A DNA stretch of 64,000 nucleotides, taken from the NCBI RefSeq assembly GCF_018785315.1, contig NZ_WQPN01000013.1, forward strand, positions 1-64,000, read 5' to 3'. Both the position numbers and the translations under genes were made by a program. The notes beneath the pieces are model-generated. The model had not been told where the DNA came from. It searched no databases and saw only the letters and a list, made by a program, of their open reading frames with translations. The DNA comes from Clostridium sp. MCC353. Lineage in GTDB: Bacteria; Bacillota; Clostridia; Lachnospirales; Lachnospiraceae. Of this stretch, positions 50,784 to 60,657 are shown one piece after another (within the stretch, counting starts at the first letter, position 1; each line of letters opens with the position of its first letter).

Positions 50784-52421
50784 ATGCTGACTACTTCTAT
50801 CCTGCTGCATCCGCTGGCCCCTTATATTCTGATATCCAGCATTCCCCACTCCTCCTTGGAATCCGTCCAGAGCATCCTGCTTCTCAACGGACAGATGGAT
50901 TTGGACTGCCGTAATATTTATATCGGCACTCCCGACGCCATTTTACACGCTTTGGACCACGCCTCTTTTTCCGGGTCCGTCACCCTGCTCTGCGCCGCAG
51001 GAAATGACTGCCGGTCTCTCCCTGATCTTCCAATGGGGGATTATAATCTGGTCATTTTGTCCCTGGATTTTATCGATCTCTACAACCGGACCGCCCAAAG
51101 CCTGAACGCTTACAGGAACTGGCTTTCCCGTCTGGAACAGGCGGTAAAGCAGAACGCGGATTTAAAAATCATAACTGATCTGGGCTACGAAATGCTCCGC
51201 TACCCCATCCTGATTCTGAACAATGCCTATAAAGTGATCGCCAAAAGCCACATCCGCCAGTTTTACGATTTTTGTCTCCATGAGGCGGACACCAGCGATT
51301 ACCTGTGCTATGAAACCATACAGACGATCCATAAGGAAACCGTCTTAAACACCAGTTTCAACTCCGTACACCGGGAATACATCTCTTCCTACGACAAGCA
51401 CTACACAGTTGTCCGCCTGGTCCGTTACAAAGGCATGGTGGCCGCCCGGGTATCCGTAACCATGCCCAATGACCAGCCCAACCCCTTTATCACGGATTTA
51501 TCCGCCGATTTTGTCTCCTACATAGAGGAATACATGATTCATAACGATCAATTGGGCTACCGGGTGGCCAACGAATTTTCTACCTTAGTGGCCGATCTTT
51601 TGGATCAGCGGCTCACCAGCCCGGCCGAATTGGAACAGCGGCTGAAAATGATGCCCGCGCTTGCCTTTCAGAAGTATTATCATATCATCGTCATTACATT
51701 TGAACAGACCCAGGAGAATATTCCCTGGAACTTTATCATCAACCAGCTAGAACAGGTTCTGCCATCCAGCAACATGGCCGTCTATCACCGGGAACTGATT
51801 ATCCTGACAAAGAAAGCCCACCATCAGCAGACCCTGTCATTTGACCACGATAAATTCAGCGCGATCCTTCAGAACTACAGGGCATATGCGGCTATAGGAA
51901 ATTATTCCAAATTCCTCATTTCCCTTCACTCCCTCTATGTACAGACAAAATCCGCCCTTCCTCTGGGCATGGTGTTTCGCGAATCAGAGGACGAACGGAT
52001 TTTCTTATATGAGAAATACAGCATATACCACATGGTTTCCTTGTGTGCGGATGCATTTTACAATACTTACCACAACCGGAATCTGATCTATCTGTGCCAC
52101 CCGGCTTTAATCGCCCTGGAGCGGTATGACAAGAAATACGGCAATAATCTGAAGGACGTATTATACCTTTACTTAACCAATGACCGGAACTCGGCAAAGA
52201 CAGCGAAGGACTTGTTCATCCACAGGAATACCATGCTCTATAAAATTAATAAAATAGAAGAGATCATCGGCCAAAGCCTGGATGACCATCTATTGAGGGA
52301 ACGGCTGCTTTTTTCCTTCCATATCCTGGAATATGTGGATAAAATGCTTCATCAGGACCCTCTTGTATTAAAACAGGATGAGAAGCGGCCGGAATCTACT
52401 TCAAAGGAAAAACAGTCATAA
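50784..52421 (+). CDS. PucR/CdaR-type transcriptional regulator 4
   Basis: The 545-residue regulator has a PucR-type C-terminal helix-turn-helix, LKDVLYLYLTNDRNSAKTAKDLFIHRNTMLYKINKIEEI. The start at 50784 follows GAAAGG; a longer frame adds 38 hydrophobic residues not found in the paralogues. It is divergent from the dehydratase operon, the probable target. Its 3' end overlaps the convergent SLC13 permease gene by 26 bp. The N-terminal region (CRNIYIGTPDAILHAL) aligns with the other three regulators. Confidence 0.87.
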   Translation: MLTTSILLHPLAPYILISSIPHSSLESVQSILLLNGQMDLDCRNIYIGTPDAILHALDHASFSGSVTLLCAAGNDCRSLPDLPMGDYNLVILSLDFIDLYNRTAQSLNAYRNWLSRLEQAVKQNADLKIITDLGYEMLRYPILILNNAYKVIAKSHIRQFYDFCLHEADTSDYLCYETIQTIHKETVLNTSFNSVHREYISSYDKHYTVVRLVRYKGMVAARVSVTMPNDQPNPFITDLSADFVSYIEEYMIHNDQLGYRVANEFSTLVADLLDQRLTSPAELEQRLKMMPALAFQKYYHIIVITFEQTQENIPWNFIINQLEQVLPSSNMAVYHRELIILTKKAHHQQTLSFDHDKFSAILQNYRAYAAIGNYSKFLISLHSLYVQTKSALPLGMVFRESEDERIFLYEKYSIYHMVSLCADAFYNTYHNRNLIYLCHPALIALERYDKKYGNNLKDVLYLYLTNDRNSAKTAKDLFIHRNTMLYKINKIEEIIGQSLDDHLLRERLLFSFHILEYVDKMLHQDPLVLKQDEKRPESTSKEKQS

Positions 52422-53685
52422 TCCATCCCACGGACACCACACAGCAGATTATGCAGAGTATCCAGGACTGTTTAAACATGGATTTCTGGTCATAACCGCC
52501 GCATTCCATCATATAGGGAATGGCCGCGGTGGCCATCGGCGTCATGAACGCGGATAAACAGGCGGCCTGGATCAGAATCATCAGCCCTACCGGGTTAGCG
52601 CCGATGGAAGCGCAGGTTGCGATTGCGATCGGATGAAAAATCAGCATCGTGCCCCGGTTCTGCATCACCTGGGTTAATATGAAGGGGATGACAAAGAAAA
52701 TGAAGCCGATGATATAGGAATTGCCTCCCACTGCGTCCACAACACCGGCAATATGACCGCCGATCAGCTCTCCCGCCCCGGTTTGGCTGAGGGCGCCTGA
52801 CATGGCCAGGGCTCCCACAATCAGGAATAACATGCTGAATGGTATGGAACCAGTGGCTTCCCGTGGTTTTAACACGCCGAATATGACCATAGCCAGGGCT
52901 CCGATCACAGTAATTTCCCAGTTCTGAAGGCCAATCTGCTGGGCAAACATGAGCGCGAGGGCATCCGCGAAGAAAATGATGATCCCCGCGTTTTCCTGGA
53001 ACGGTTTCAAAGCTTCTTTGGCCGCAGCTTTGGCAGAAGCTGTGGCCGGCTTCAAAATCGGCTCATCCGGAGCCAGTTTTGTGGCAAAAAAGGAACAGTA
53101 GATCACACAGATAATGAGCAGAGGCAGTCGGCCGATCATGGGATCAAAAATACCCACCATATGATCCAGATAGCCGTAACTTTCCAGATAACCGTTCAGT
53201 TCAGCCGCCACTGTCGCTCCCGCTCCCACAGGAAATGTACAGCAGGTTACAACTGTAACCACGCCTAACGGGAACATTACTTTGCTGGATTTAATCCCCA
53301 TGCTCTCCGCCGAGGCCATGAGCATGGGCGCTACAATCCCCATAGCCACAACAGGGCTCTGGATAAACTGGCTCAACAGCATTCCGGTCAGCACATATCC
53401 AAACATCAGCTTATTTAAATTTCCCTTGGCCATCCTTGAAATTTTATCCGCCACATTGGTGCAGAAACGGGTTCTGTTAAAGCCGGCAGCCACCACGCAC
53501 ATTCCGCCGATCATCACAACGTTATTGTTGGAAAAATACGCCAGCCCAGCCTTTGCTTCCAGGCAGCCCGTCAATACCAGAGCCATCATGGAAACAAGGG
53601 AAACCGTTGCCAGACTGTATTTTCCGCTGCAGAAACCGATTACCATAACCGCAAATATAATCAAACATATCGTTAATTGACTCAT
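52396..53685 (-). CDS. SLC13-type permease
   Basis: The 429-residue membrane protein has about 11 hydrophobic segments and an SLC13/ion-transporter-superfamily layout, with GMLLSQFIQSPVVAMGIVAPM and MQNRGTMLIFHPIAIATC as the two hairpin regions. It is not closely related to the MatC-type permeases in modules 1 and 2. It is the last gene after a tartrate/malate-type dehydrogenase and an MBL-fold hydrolase, which fits import of a C4 hydroxy-dicarboxylate. It overlaps regulator 4 at the 3' end. Confidence 0.83.
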   Translation of the reverse strand: MSQLTICLIIFAVMVIGFCSGKYSLATVSLVSMMALVLTGCLEAKAGLAYFSNNNVVMIGGMCVVAAGFNRTRFCTNVADKISRMAKGNLNKLMFGYVLTGMLLSQFIQSPVVAMGIVAPMLMASAESMGIKSSKVMFPLGVVTVVTCCTFPVGAGATVAAELNGYLESYGYLDHMVGIFDPMIGRLPLLIICVIYCSFFATKLAPDEPILKPATASAKAAAKEALKPFQENAGIIIFFADALALMFAQQIGLQNWEITVIGALAMVIFGVLKPREATGSIPFSMLFLIVGALAMSGALSQTGAGELIGGHIAGVVDAVGGNSYIIGFIFFVIPFILTQVMQNRGTMLIFHPIAIATCASIGANPVGLMILIQAACLSAFMTPMATAAIPYMMECGGYDQKSMFKQSWILCIICCVVSVGWIMTVFPLK

Positions 53686-53704
53686 TGTATCCCCCTATCA
53701 ATAA

Positions 53705-54556
53705 TTAATCTTCTGTTATTCCAATCCCCAATCCGTACCATTTCCACGCTTCAGGATATAAGAGCGTACACCCCGGCTCCAGCTTTTCCATCTCTCCCTT
53801 TACCTGCATAAAATAATCTGAGGTCTTCTCTTCGCCCCATTTTTTACACAGCACATCCATATGAAACGGAATCACCACCTGGGCGCCGTATTTTACAAAC
53901 AATTGGGCCAAATCTCCGGCCGGCACCTGTCCGTCTGAGAACAAATCGCCGCCTGATTTTCTCACCCCGGCCTGGCGCAGAACCACATTGGGCCGTTTCT
54001 CCCTGCTGATATCGAATAAATCACTAAAGACGGTCTGTCCCGACGCCATCAGACAGCGGAAATTTTGGTTTGTGGTAATCAAATAATCCAGAGACTCTAT
54101 AGAACCCATGGTATCACACTCAAAATGCCCCTCTATCCCCAGTTCTTTCTTTGTAATATCCTGATCCGTTGAGCAGATGCGTCCGCCGGACGGATTGTGC
54201 TTTGCCTGCCATGCTTCGAGAGTGAAATCTTCCAGCGTAAATTTCTGCCCCGGAAAAACAGGATACAAATCATCAAAGGGAATCCGGTGGTATTTCATGA
54301 GCGCCATGGCCGACAGAGCGCCCGTAAATACTTTTGGCCGGAATTTCCGAACAAAATAACCCAGATCAATTTCATGGTCAAAATGGGTATGAGTCACCAG
54401 GATATAATCCACCCGCGTGATCTCTTCCTTGGTGTGTTCCTCAGTTTCACTGTCCCGGAAGAACGGATCAATTAAGATCACTTTTCCGTTTGACAGTTGG
54501 ATTTCATGGGCCCCTCCCGCATGAAAGGAACGGATTTTCAAAGCTGAAACGATCAT
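53705..54556 (-). CDS. MBL-fold metal-dependent hydrolase (UlaG-like)
   Basis: The 283-residue metallo-beta-lactamase-fold protein has the metal motif HTHFDH (VTHTHFDHEIDLG) and further candidate ligands in SGQTVFSD and PFHMD. It resembles UlaG, an L-ascorbate-6-phosphate lactonase, so lactone or phosphodiester hydrolysis is possible. GAGGAGAGG precedes the ATG. It is encoded 16 bp after the dehydrogenase and 19 bp before the permease, so it belongs to the same operon. Confidence 0.87.
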   Translation of the reverse strand: MIVSALKIRSFHAGGAHEIQLSNGKVILIDPFFRDSETEEHTKEEITRVDYILVTHTHFDHEIDLGYFVRKFRPKVFTGALSAMALMKYHRIPFDDLYPVFPGQKFTLEDFTLEAWQAKHNPSGGRICSTDQDITKKELGIEGHFECDTMGSIESLDYLITTNQNFRCLMASGQTVFSDLFDISREKRPNVVLRQAGVRKSGGDLFSDGQVPAGDLAQLFVKYGAQVVIPFHMDVLCKKWGEEKTSDYFMQVKGEMEKLEPGCTLLYPEAWKWYGLGIGITED

Positions 54557-54572
54557 ATACCTCTCCTCCTCA

Positions 54573-55643
54573 TTATTTTTTCAAACACAGTTTCTCCACC
54601 ACATTGTCACCCGCCTGACTGGTAGTTGCAGTTCCGCCCAAATCCGGCGTCAGCACCTGGTTTTCCACCAGCACCTCTTCGATCACGTCCAGCACCTTCT
54701 TTCCCCAGTCCTCATGGCCGAAGAAGTCCAGCATCTGGCTGGCCGCCCAAACGGAGGCCAGCGGATTGGCCTTGCCCTGTCCGGCAATATCCGGAGCCGA
54801 GCCGTGGATCGGTTCAAACATGGATGGGAACCTGCGTTCCGGATTTAAGTTGGCTCCTGCCGCCAGTCCCATTCCTCCGGCAATGGCCGCACCCAGATCC
54901 GTCAGTATGTCTCCGAATAAATTAGAAGTCACCACGATTTCAAACCGTTTCGGATCCTTCACCATGAACATGCTGGCCGCGTCCACAAGATAGGAATGGG
55001 TTTCCACATCCGGATATTCCTCTCCTACCTCTTTGAAAATCTGATCCCAGAACACCATGGAATAGTTTAACGCATTGCCCTTGCTGATGCTGGTTAAGCT
55101 CTTTTTCTTCTCACGGGCCAGATTGTAGGCATAGCGGATGATCCTCTCACAGCCAACTCTGGAGAATACGCCGTCCTGGATCACAACCTCATTGGGTTTT
55201 CCCTTAAACAGCCAGCTTCCGCTACCCGCATACTCCCCTTCGCTGTTTTCCCGGACAAAGATCATGTCCACATCTTCTCTTTTCACATCCTTCAGCGGAC
55301 ACGGCGCTCCTTTTAAAAGGGTGACGGGCCTTAAATTCACATACTGGTCGAAATTCTTTCTTATGGTCAGCAAAAGATCCCATAGGGAAATGTGATCCGG
55401 CACTCCCGGATACCCAACAGCTCCAAGGTAAATCGCGTCAAATTCTTTCAGCTGTTCAATGCCGTCTTCCGCCATCATCCGCCCATGTTTCAGGTAATAT
55501 TCACACCCCCACGGAAAATAGGTGAAGTCAAAGGCAAAGCCCCCGTCCAGTTTGGCCGCTGTTTTCAGCACTTTAATCCCCTCGTTAAGCACCTCCGGCC
55601 CGATTCCATCCCCTGCGATCACCGCAATTTTATACGTTTCCAT
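54573..55643 (-). CDS. Tartrate/D-malate dehydrogenase-type NAD-dependent enzyme
   Basis: The 356-residue beta-decarboxylating dehydrogenase is closer to TtuC/DmlA than to isopropylmalate dehydrogenase. Signatures are AGDGIGPEV at the N terminus, VRENSEGEY (Tyr in the substrate loop) and NLFGDILTDLGAAIAGGMG. These enzymes oxidise and decarboxylate D-malate, tartrate or related 2-hydroxyacids with NAD and a divalent metal. It heads an operon with the UlaG-like hydrolase and SLC13 permease. The 298-bp upstream gap shows no clear gene; it holds an AT-rich stretch and the start region of the divergent collagen-like gene. Confidence 0.9.
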   Translation of the reverse strand: METYKIAVIAGDGIGPEVLNEGIKVLKTAAKLDGGFAFDFTYFPWGCEYYLKHGRMMAEDGIEQLKEFDAIYLGAVGYPGVPDHISLWDLLLTIRKNFDQYVNLRPVTLLKGAPCPLKDVKREDVDMIFVRENSEGEYAGSGSWLFKGKPNEVVIQDGVFSRVGCERIIRYAYNLAREKKKSLTSISKGNALNYSMVFWDQIFKEVGEEYPDVETHSYLVDAASMFMVKDPKRFEIVVTSNLFGDILTDLGAAIAGGMGLAAGANLNPERRFPSMFEPIHGSAPDIAGQGKANPLASVWAASQMLDFFGHEDWGKKVLDVIEEVLVENQVLTPDLGGTATTSQAGDNVVEKLCLKK

Positions 55644-55941
55644 GTTCTTCTCCTTTCATTTTTCCAGTTCTTATATCTTAATGATAAGGGAATAACCTTC
55701 ATTTGTAAAATATGTGTTTTTTATCTTTTAATAGGTTTTTCCTATTGCAAAAAGCAGAAGGACAAGTACAAACAGGGAAGGACACAGATGGACTACAGCC
55801 AGATTATAACTTGTACACCAATTCATCCCTTTGTTCATATCTTATAATATGCGGAGAAGAAAATCCGGCATGCTGTTAAAAATGAGTATTTGATTTAATC
55901 GTTTCTGAACACAAATATTGCATATAATTAAGGAGAAAATT

Positions 55942-56622
55942 ATGTTTTATGACTATCAAAATGATATGAGTCCTGGAGGGACTTTCAATTGTAATGAATC
56001 GGAAAACTCCGAATATAGAAATAATGAATTGTCAGGCTCCGGAACTTGCAGATGTAATTGCAATAACGGGTGCGGCAATTTTTGCTGCTGTCAAGGGCCT
56101 CCTGGTCCCAGAGGTCCAATGGGCCAGCAGGGATGCCCGGGTCAGCGGGGACCAATGGGGCCGCAGGGATTTATGGGCCCGACCGGGCCAGCCGGGCCAA
56201 CCGGACCAACTGGAACGACTGAAATCGCCGCCGCAATGTCAGCCCTTAATATTTCATCAAGTACCTTTCCTGTAACAACTGATGGGACTAATCTTTCCCT
56301 TCCAGTTCAACCCTATATAAGGGGATTTACGGCCAATGCCGAAAATTCAGAATTCACAGTTGCTCAAACAGGGACTTATTTAATTTCTTATGATATCAAA
56401 ATGGCATCCGGATTGCCAATGTCATCAAGAGTAACATTAAATGGGATTCCGTTATTGAATTCGATTAATACTTCTTCCACATCTTCCAATGAATACAGTG
56501 TGACATTCATGCAGCCCTTAACAGCAGGCGATATATTGTCATTACAATTTTATGGCGCCAATGGTTTGGTAACATTGCAAGCCGGTACCGGCGCATCATT
56601 CAATATTGTTAAAATAGCTTAA
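55942..56622 (+). CDS. Short collagen-like, BclA-type spore-surface protein
   Basis: The 226-residue protein has a Cys-rich N-terminal region ([15 protein letters not shown]), about 14 Gly-x-y triplets ([19 protein letters not shown] onward) and a C-terminal ~130-residue TNF/C1q-like domain as in exosporium glycoproteins. The start at 55942 follows AAGGAGAAAA. An A+T-rich leader holds CATATAAT, which could be a sigma-E/K type -10, but no good -35 was found, so sporulation control is a guess. It is more A+T-rich than neighbours and has no operon partner. Confidence 0.88.
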   Translation: MFYDYQNDMSPGGTFNCNESENSEYRNNELSGSGTCRCNCNNGCGNFCCCQGPPGPRGPMGQQGCPGQRGPMGPQGFMGPTGPAGPTGPTGTTEIAAAMSALNISSSTFPVTTDGTNLSLPVQPYIRGFTANAENSEFTVAQTGTYLISYDIKMASGLPMSSRVTLNGIPLLNSINTSSTSSNEYSVTFMQPLTAGDILSLQFYGANGLVTLQAGTGASFNIVKIA

Positions 56623-56701
56623 AGCAGAGTAAAAATCTTTGCCGAAAGCCAATGCCGGGTTGTTTGACCAGTCCTCTTAATAAATAACCGCCGATTGAAA
56701 A

Positions 56702-56731
56702 GGCCGCTGCAGTCTTCTTCCTGCAGCGGCC
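56702..56731 (-). terminator. Terminator of the sulfatase/OYE operon
   Basis: GGCCGCTGCAG and CTGCAGCGGCC form a perfect 11-bp stem. In the minus direction TTTTC follows it. It lies 44 bp past the OYE stop codon. Confidence 0.85.
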
Positions 56732-56774
56732 TCTCAAAAGCTCAGTATATAGTTTAAACTCTTACCCCCATCAA

Positions 56775-57986
56775 TTATTTCCCAGCCTTCTTCATGCTCT
56801 GGTAAATTTCCTTATACCTGCCGTTATGTACGGCGCATCCAACATTCTGCTGCATGGTCAGAAGCTGCCAGCAGATATTGCATCCGATGCACCAGTTGAT
56901 CTCCTCTTCCCTGTCAGATAAATACTTGGCAGGCAGGCCCGGGTCGGCCAGAGACTGGCGGCCGATTGCGATCATATCCGCGTAGCCTTTCTCAATGTTC
57001 TGATTGCCCCAGTAAAACATGGATTTCTTCTCAGGCGGCAGGAATTTCAACTGGTTATCCCCTTTATTCAGTGGGGAATAAGCGCCGCCGATGATCACGG
57101 TTTCCGGCTTCACGGCCTCTTTCATGATTTTCGCCATGGTGAAATGGTGATAGACGTCCTCCATGTGGTTTCTGCCCGGCATGGACGGTACGGTGGATTC
57201 GATGAAGAAGTCGGAACCTCTCTCTTCCAGCCCCTTAATCAGCGCCAGCGGTTCCGTCAAATCCATGACCGCCGTATCCGGTCCGGCAGTTCCCACGCCG
57301 CCCGGCACGCCTTCCCACATGGTGATTTTAGAACCAACGATGAAGTTCTTGTCATTTACCGCACGGCGCACCCTCTCTGTGATCTCAAACGGAACCCGGC
57401 TTCTGTTCTCCCACGAACCGCCGTATTTCCACTTTCTGTCATTGTAGGGACGGAGGATTCCGGTAATCATGTATCCATGGCCGTATTTTAAGTCCACCCC
57501 GTCAGCGCCGCAGTCATATAAGATTTTAGACGCCTCCACAAAGGAATCCATCATGTTCTCAACGTACTCTTCGTCAACCATCTCCCCGCCATTGCCGTAT
57601 AAAGGCTTGGCGCTGAGGCGTTTGGAGAAGACGTCGCTGGACTTTTCCCCGCCGTGATTCAACTGGACGATGATCAGGGTATTGGGGTCAATCTCCTTCA
57701 TCTGCCTGATGAAATCACGCCACTGGGCGATGCTTTCCGGGTCGGCAGGATTTAAGAATACCTGGTTGATTCTGGCTCTGGAATGCTGCTGCAAAGTGAT
57801 GGATTCGAAGTCAATCAGCCCGGCTCCGCCTTCCACCAGCTTCTTATACCGCTCCAGGGTCAGCGGTGAGAATCCGCCCTGTTCAGTGGCGTCGCAGCAC
57901 TCCATGGCGTTGATCACAAACCTGTTTTTTGCGGTTCTCTGTCCAATTTTAATGGGCTGTCCTAATGGCGTATCTATATTTTTCAT
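56775..57986 (-). CDS. Old-Yellow-Enzyme-type FMN oxidoreductase, single-domain with iron-sulfur site
   Basis: The 403-residue protein matches the N-terminal TIM barrel and [4Fe-4S] region of trimethylamine dehydrogenase/2,4-dienoyl-CoA reductase-type enzymes. The cluster motif CIGCNICWQLLTMQQNVGC is at the C terminus. It ends there, lacking the C-terminal FAD/NAD(P) domains that bring full-length members to about 650 residues, so electrons must come from a separate partner. HGGEKS and KYGHGYM are active-site-side motifs. It follows the ROK regulator in a sulfatase/sugar operon. The substrate is unknown; reduction of an enone or dehydrogenation of a ring is possible. Confidence 0.87.
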   Translation of the reverse strand: MKNIDTPLGQPIKIGQRTAKNRFVINAMECCDATEQGGFSPLTLERYKKLVEGGAGLIDFESITLQQHSRARINQVFLNPADPESIAQWRDFIRQMKEIDPNTLIIVQLNHGGEKSSDVFSKRLSAKPLYGNGGEMVDEEYVENMMDSFVEASKILYDCGADGVDLKYGHGYMITGILRPYNDRKWKYGGSWENRSRVPFEITERVRRAVNDKNFIVGSKITMWEGVPGGVGTAGPDTAVMDLTEPLALIKGLEERGSDFFIESTVPSMPGRNHMEDVYHHFTMAKIMKEAVKPETVIIGGAYSPLNKGDNQLKFLPPEKKSMFYWGNQNIEKGYADMIAIGRQSLADPGLPAKYLSDREEEINWCIGCNICWQLLTMQQNVGCAVHNGRYKEIYQSMKKAGK

Positions 57987-58000
57987 ACTGGATATCTCCT

Positions 58001-59215
58001 TTACTCGGTTTTATTCATCCGTTCAGCCAGCTCATCATGATACTTGACGGAATAAAAACCGGAAATCACCAGATGGGAAGCGCCCTTGACAAGTAAATGC
58101 TTCATTCCGTCGGAGAACACGATCTGAACCTGTCTCGCGACTTCGTTTGGCATCGACCGGACGGCCTCTACCACCTTGTTTCCTATTTCCTTAAAAGTAT
58201 CAAAATTCTTGCCCATCAGAACCAGTATGTCGGGATTGTACAGATTGATGGCATTCACTATGCCGACGGACATCCAGTACCCGGTGTAATTCTCCACCAC
58301 ATCCAGGACAACAGGGTCCCCCTCCTCATACATCCGTATCATTTCCTGATAGCTGATGCCGGCCGAACTGTTTTTACGTTTCTCAATTTCCATAATCATG
58401 GTTTCAGTGGATGCAATGGTATCCCAGCATCCACGGTTCCCGCAGGTACATAAAGGGCCGTCCGTATCCAGTATCATATGGGTTGCGCTGACACCGAAGT
58501 TGGAGCCGTGGAATACGGTTCCGTTGATGGCAACGCCCAGGCTGATGCCGATTTCCGCATTGACGCACATGATCACCTTTGGGTTGGAATTTTTATAAAC
58601 CAGATATTCGTAGGCCGTTATGGCACGGATATCATTTTCAACAAATACAGGCAGGTTCAGGCGGCTTTCAAAATACTCGCCCACCGGAACATTGCTCCAT
58701 CCCGGCAGAGTCGCCGAATAAAGAAGGGTCCGTTCCTCAACATTGACCAGGCCTCTGATTACAATTCCGCAGCCCAGAATCCGCATGGCGGGAATTTTCT
58801 TTCCGCATTCGGACACCAGCTCCCGGATGATCTCTATGATCTCATCAAAATGAACCTGGTAATCAGTTACCTCGGAAACACACTTGCTTTTTACCGCAAG
58901 GATTTCCGATGCCATGTTGGTAATGGCCACATTTACAACCGTGGAGCTGAAGTATACCGCAATAACATAGGACGCATCCGCATTAATTTGAAGCAGAATT
59001 GGTTTTTTCCCGCCCTGCTTGGTGGAACTTCCCCGTCCCACGTCTTCCACCCAGCCATTTAAACAGAGTTCATCCATAATGGCCGATACCGTCGATTTGC
59101 TCAGTCCCAGCTTCACCGATATATCCGCTCTGGAGAGAAGGGGATTATCCCTCAGCAAATTGAGTATGCTCAGTTTATTTGCGTTTTTTAAATCGTTATT
59201 CCTTAATATACTCAT
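58001..59215 (-). CDS. ROK-family transcriptional regulator
   Basis: The 404-residue NagC/XylR-type repressor has a winged helix at about residues 15-60 (LSRADISVKLGLSKSTVSAIMDEL), followed by a ROK sugar-kinase-like domain. The zinc motif CTCGNRGCW gives Cys256, Cys258 and Cys263. The kinase catalytic DxGxT-like loop is weak, so it is a regulator rather than a kinase. It is encoded within the sulfatase/MocA operon and probably represses it until a sugar-like ligand binds. Confidence 0.9.
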   Translation of the reverse strand: MSILRNNDLKNANKLSILNLLRDNPLLSRADISVKLGLSKSTVSAIMDELCLNGWVEDVGRGSSTKQGGKKPILLQINADASYVIAVYFSSTVVNVAITNMASEILAVKSKCVSEVTDYQVHFDEIIEIIRELVSECGKKIPAMRILGCGIVIRGLVNVEERTLLYSATLPGWSNVPVGEYFESRLNLPVFVENDIRAITAYEYLVYKNSNPKVIMCVNAEIGISLGVAINGTVFHGSNFGVSATHMILDTDGPLCTCGNRGCWDTIASTETMIMEIEKRKNSSAGISYQEMIRMYEEGDPVVLDVVENYTGYWMSVGIVNAINLYNPDILVLMGKNFDTFKEIGNKVVEAVRSMPNEVARQVQIVFSDGMKHLLVKGASHLVISGFYSVKYHDELAERMNKTE

Positions 59216-59290
59216 CCTCAGTCTTCCTTCTTATCGTACTTGCCCTGCCGCAGGCCGTTTAATCGCAGCCGTTCAAACGGTTACGTCTGA

Positions 59291-60625
59291 TCACTCGTAA
59301 TCCACATACTCGGCATGCATGCAGGTGAGTTTATTTACCTCGGCTCCGTCCGGTTTCGGGAGCCGGTGCATTACTTGAATTAATGGATCTTCAGTTTCTT
59401 CCATCCAGTTGTACAGCCGTTCTGAAAGATCACAGTAAACGTTCTGGTATTCCGGGTGGCTGACCAGGTTCTCCCGCTCCATGGGGTCCAGATAGAGATC
59501 AAACAGCATCTCCCGTTCCGTAGGCCGCTCCAGCCATCCTGCCTCCATCAAAAACCGCTTGCTCTTTCCGTTGTCTATGTTGGAAGGCACAACCCTGTTG
59601 TGGTAATCATATCTTCTGATCAGTTTGTACCGCTCCGTCCTGATACTGCGCATGGGTTCATAGGATGCATGATAGTTCACTTCTGAGAACACCTCATCCC
59701 GCACCTTTTTTGTTTCCCCGCTCATAAGCCCGGCAAAAGATACTCCCTGGAGCCATTCCGGCTTTTCAATATCACAGAGCTCACACAAAGTCGGGAAAAT
59801 GTCCACGTGGGACACCAGGGAATCAATGGCCGTTCCAGCCGTCTTATTGCCCGGATACTTCATCATAAGGGCCACGCCGGTTCCTGTATCGTAAAGGTTG
59901 CATTTCATTCTCGGGAAAGCGATTCCGTGATCCGTTGTAAAGAATATGACCGTATCCTCTTCCAGCCCCGCTTCCTTCACGGCATTCAGCACAATGCCCA
60001 CACAGCGGTCCGCGATGGAGGCGCTGGCGATATATCCGGCCATGTCCTCCCGGTTTTCTTTGGTATCGTAAAGCACAGCCGGGGGCGTGATGTAATCCTG
60101 CCGGATTCCCTTCCGGTCCGCCGGGAAATCCCGGTGGGTATTGATCATGCCAAAGGAAAGGAAGAAGTTCCCGTCCTTACCGGCCCGGCTCTTGATATAT
60201 TCAGCCGTGAGCCCTGCGGATTCCAGGTCAAATGCCTCCGGGTCAGGCAGATACTGCCCTCTGTCCTCTGATTCTATTAAAACTTTATCATATCCAAGCT
60301 GGGCCCCGCATTCGCCTTCATGCTGGATTCCCGATAACACGGTCTCATAACCCTGTCTGCTCAGATAGGAAGCCATATGTCTGCTGTAGTCATTGAGGCC
60401 GAATCCCCTCTGGGCCAGCCCCATCATTCCATTCACATGAGGATAGGCTCCCGTCAGCATAGCCGCCCTGCTGGGCGAACAGGTAGGGCCTGCGCAATAG
60501 CAGTGCCTGAACAAGGTGGATTCCTTGGCAAATTCCATCAGATTGGGGGTTGGCACCAGATGCCCGTATGGCATCAGATACCTCCCGCTGTCATGGGTAT
60601 GCATATATAATATATTCATTTTCAT
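59291..60625 (-). CDS. Type I sulfatase (CxPSR formylglycine type)
   Basis: The 444-residue alkaline-phosphatase-superfamily enzyme has the sulfatase signature CSPSRAAMLTG, where Cys49 would be converted to formylglycine. Metal-site residues are visible as HTHDSGR at the N terminus and FFTTDHGIAFPR near residue 230. It lacks a signal peptide, so it acts in the cytoplasm on an imported sulfate ester, a phosphonate monoester or a phosphoester. The start may be the first Met (60625) or the third residue (60619), which has better spacing from GAGGAG. The anaerobic maturase is not in the window. Confidence 0.88.
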   Translation of the reverse strand: MKMNILYMHTHDSGRYLMPYGHLVPTPNLMEFAKESTLFRHCYCAGPTCSPSRAAMLTGAYPHVNGMMGLAQRGFGLNDYSRHMASYLSRQGYETVLSGIQHEGECGAQLGYDKVLIESEDRGQYLPDPEAFDLESAGLTAEYIKSRAGKDGNFFLSFGMINTHRDFPADRKGIRQDYITPPAVLYDTKENREDMAGYIASASIADRCVGIVLNAVKEAGLEEDTVIFFTTDHGIAFPRMKCNLYDTGTGVALMMKYPGNKTAGTAIDSLVSHVDIFPTLCELCDIEKPEWLQGVSFAGLMSGETKKVRDEVFSEVNYHASYEPMRSIRTERYKLIRRYDYHNRVVPSNIDNGKSKRFLMEAGWLERPTEREMLFDLYLDPMERENLVSHPEYQNVYCDLSERLYNWMEETEDPLIQVMHRLPKPDGAEVNKLTCMHAEYVDYE

Positions 60626-60657
60626 AGCTCCTCATTTTCATCATGTTTTGTGTTGGT

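Noticed and set aside
55870-55941. Sigma-E/K sporulation promoter before the collagen-like gene
   Set aside because: CATATAAT resembles a -10, but no -35 element with correct spacing was found, so it is not listed as a feature.
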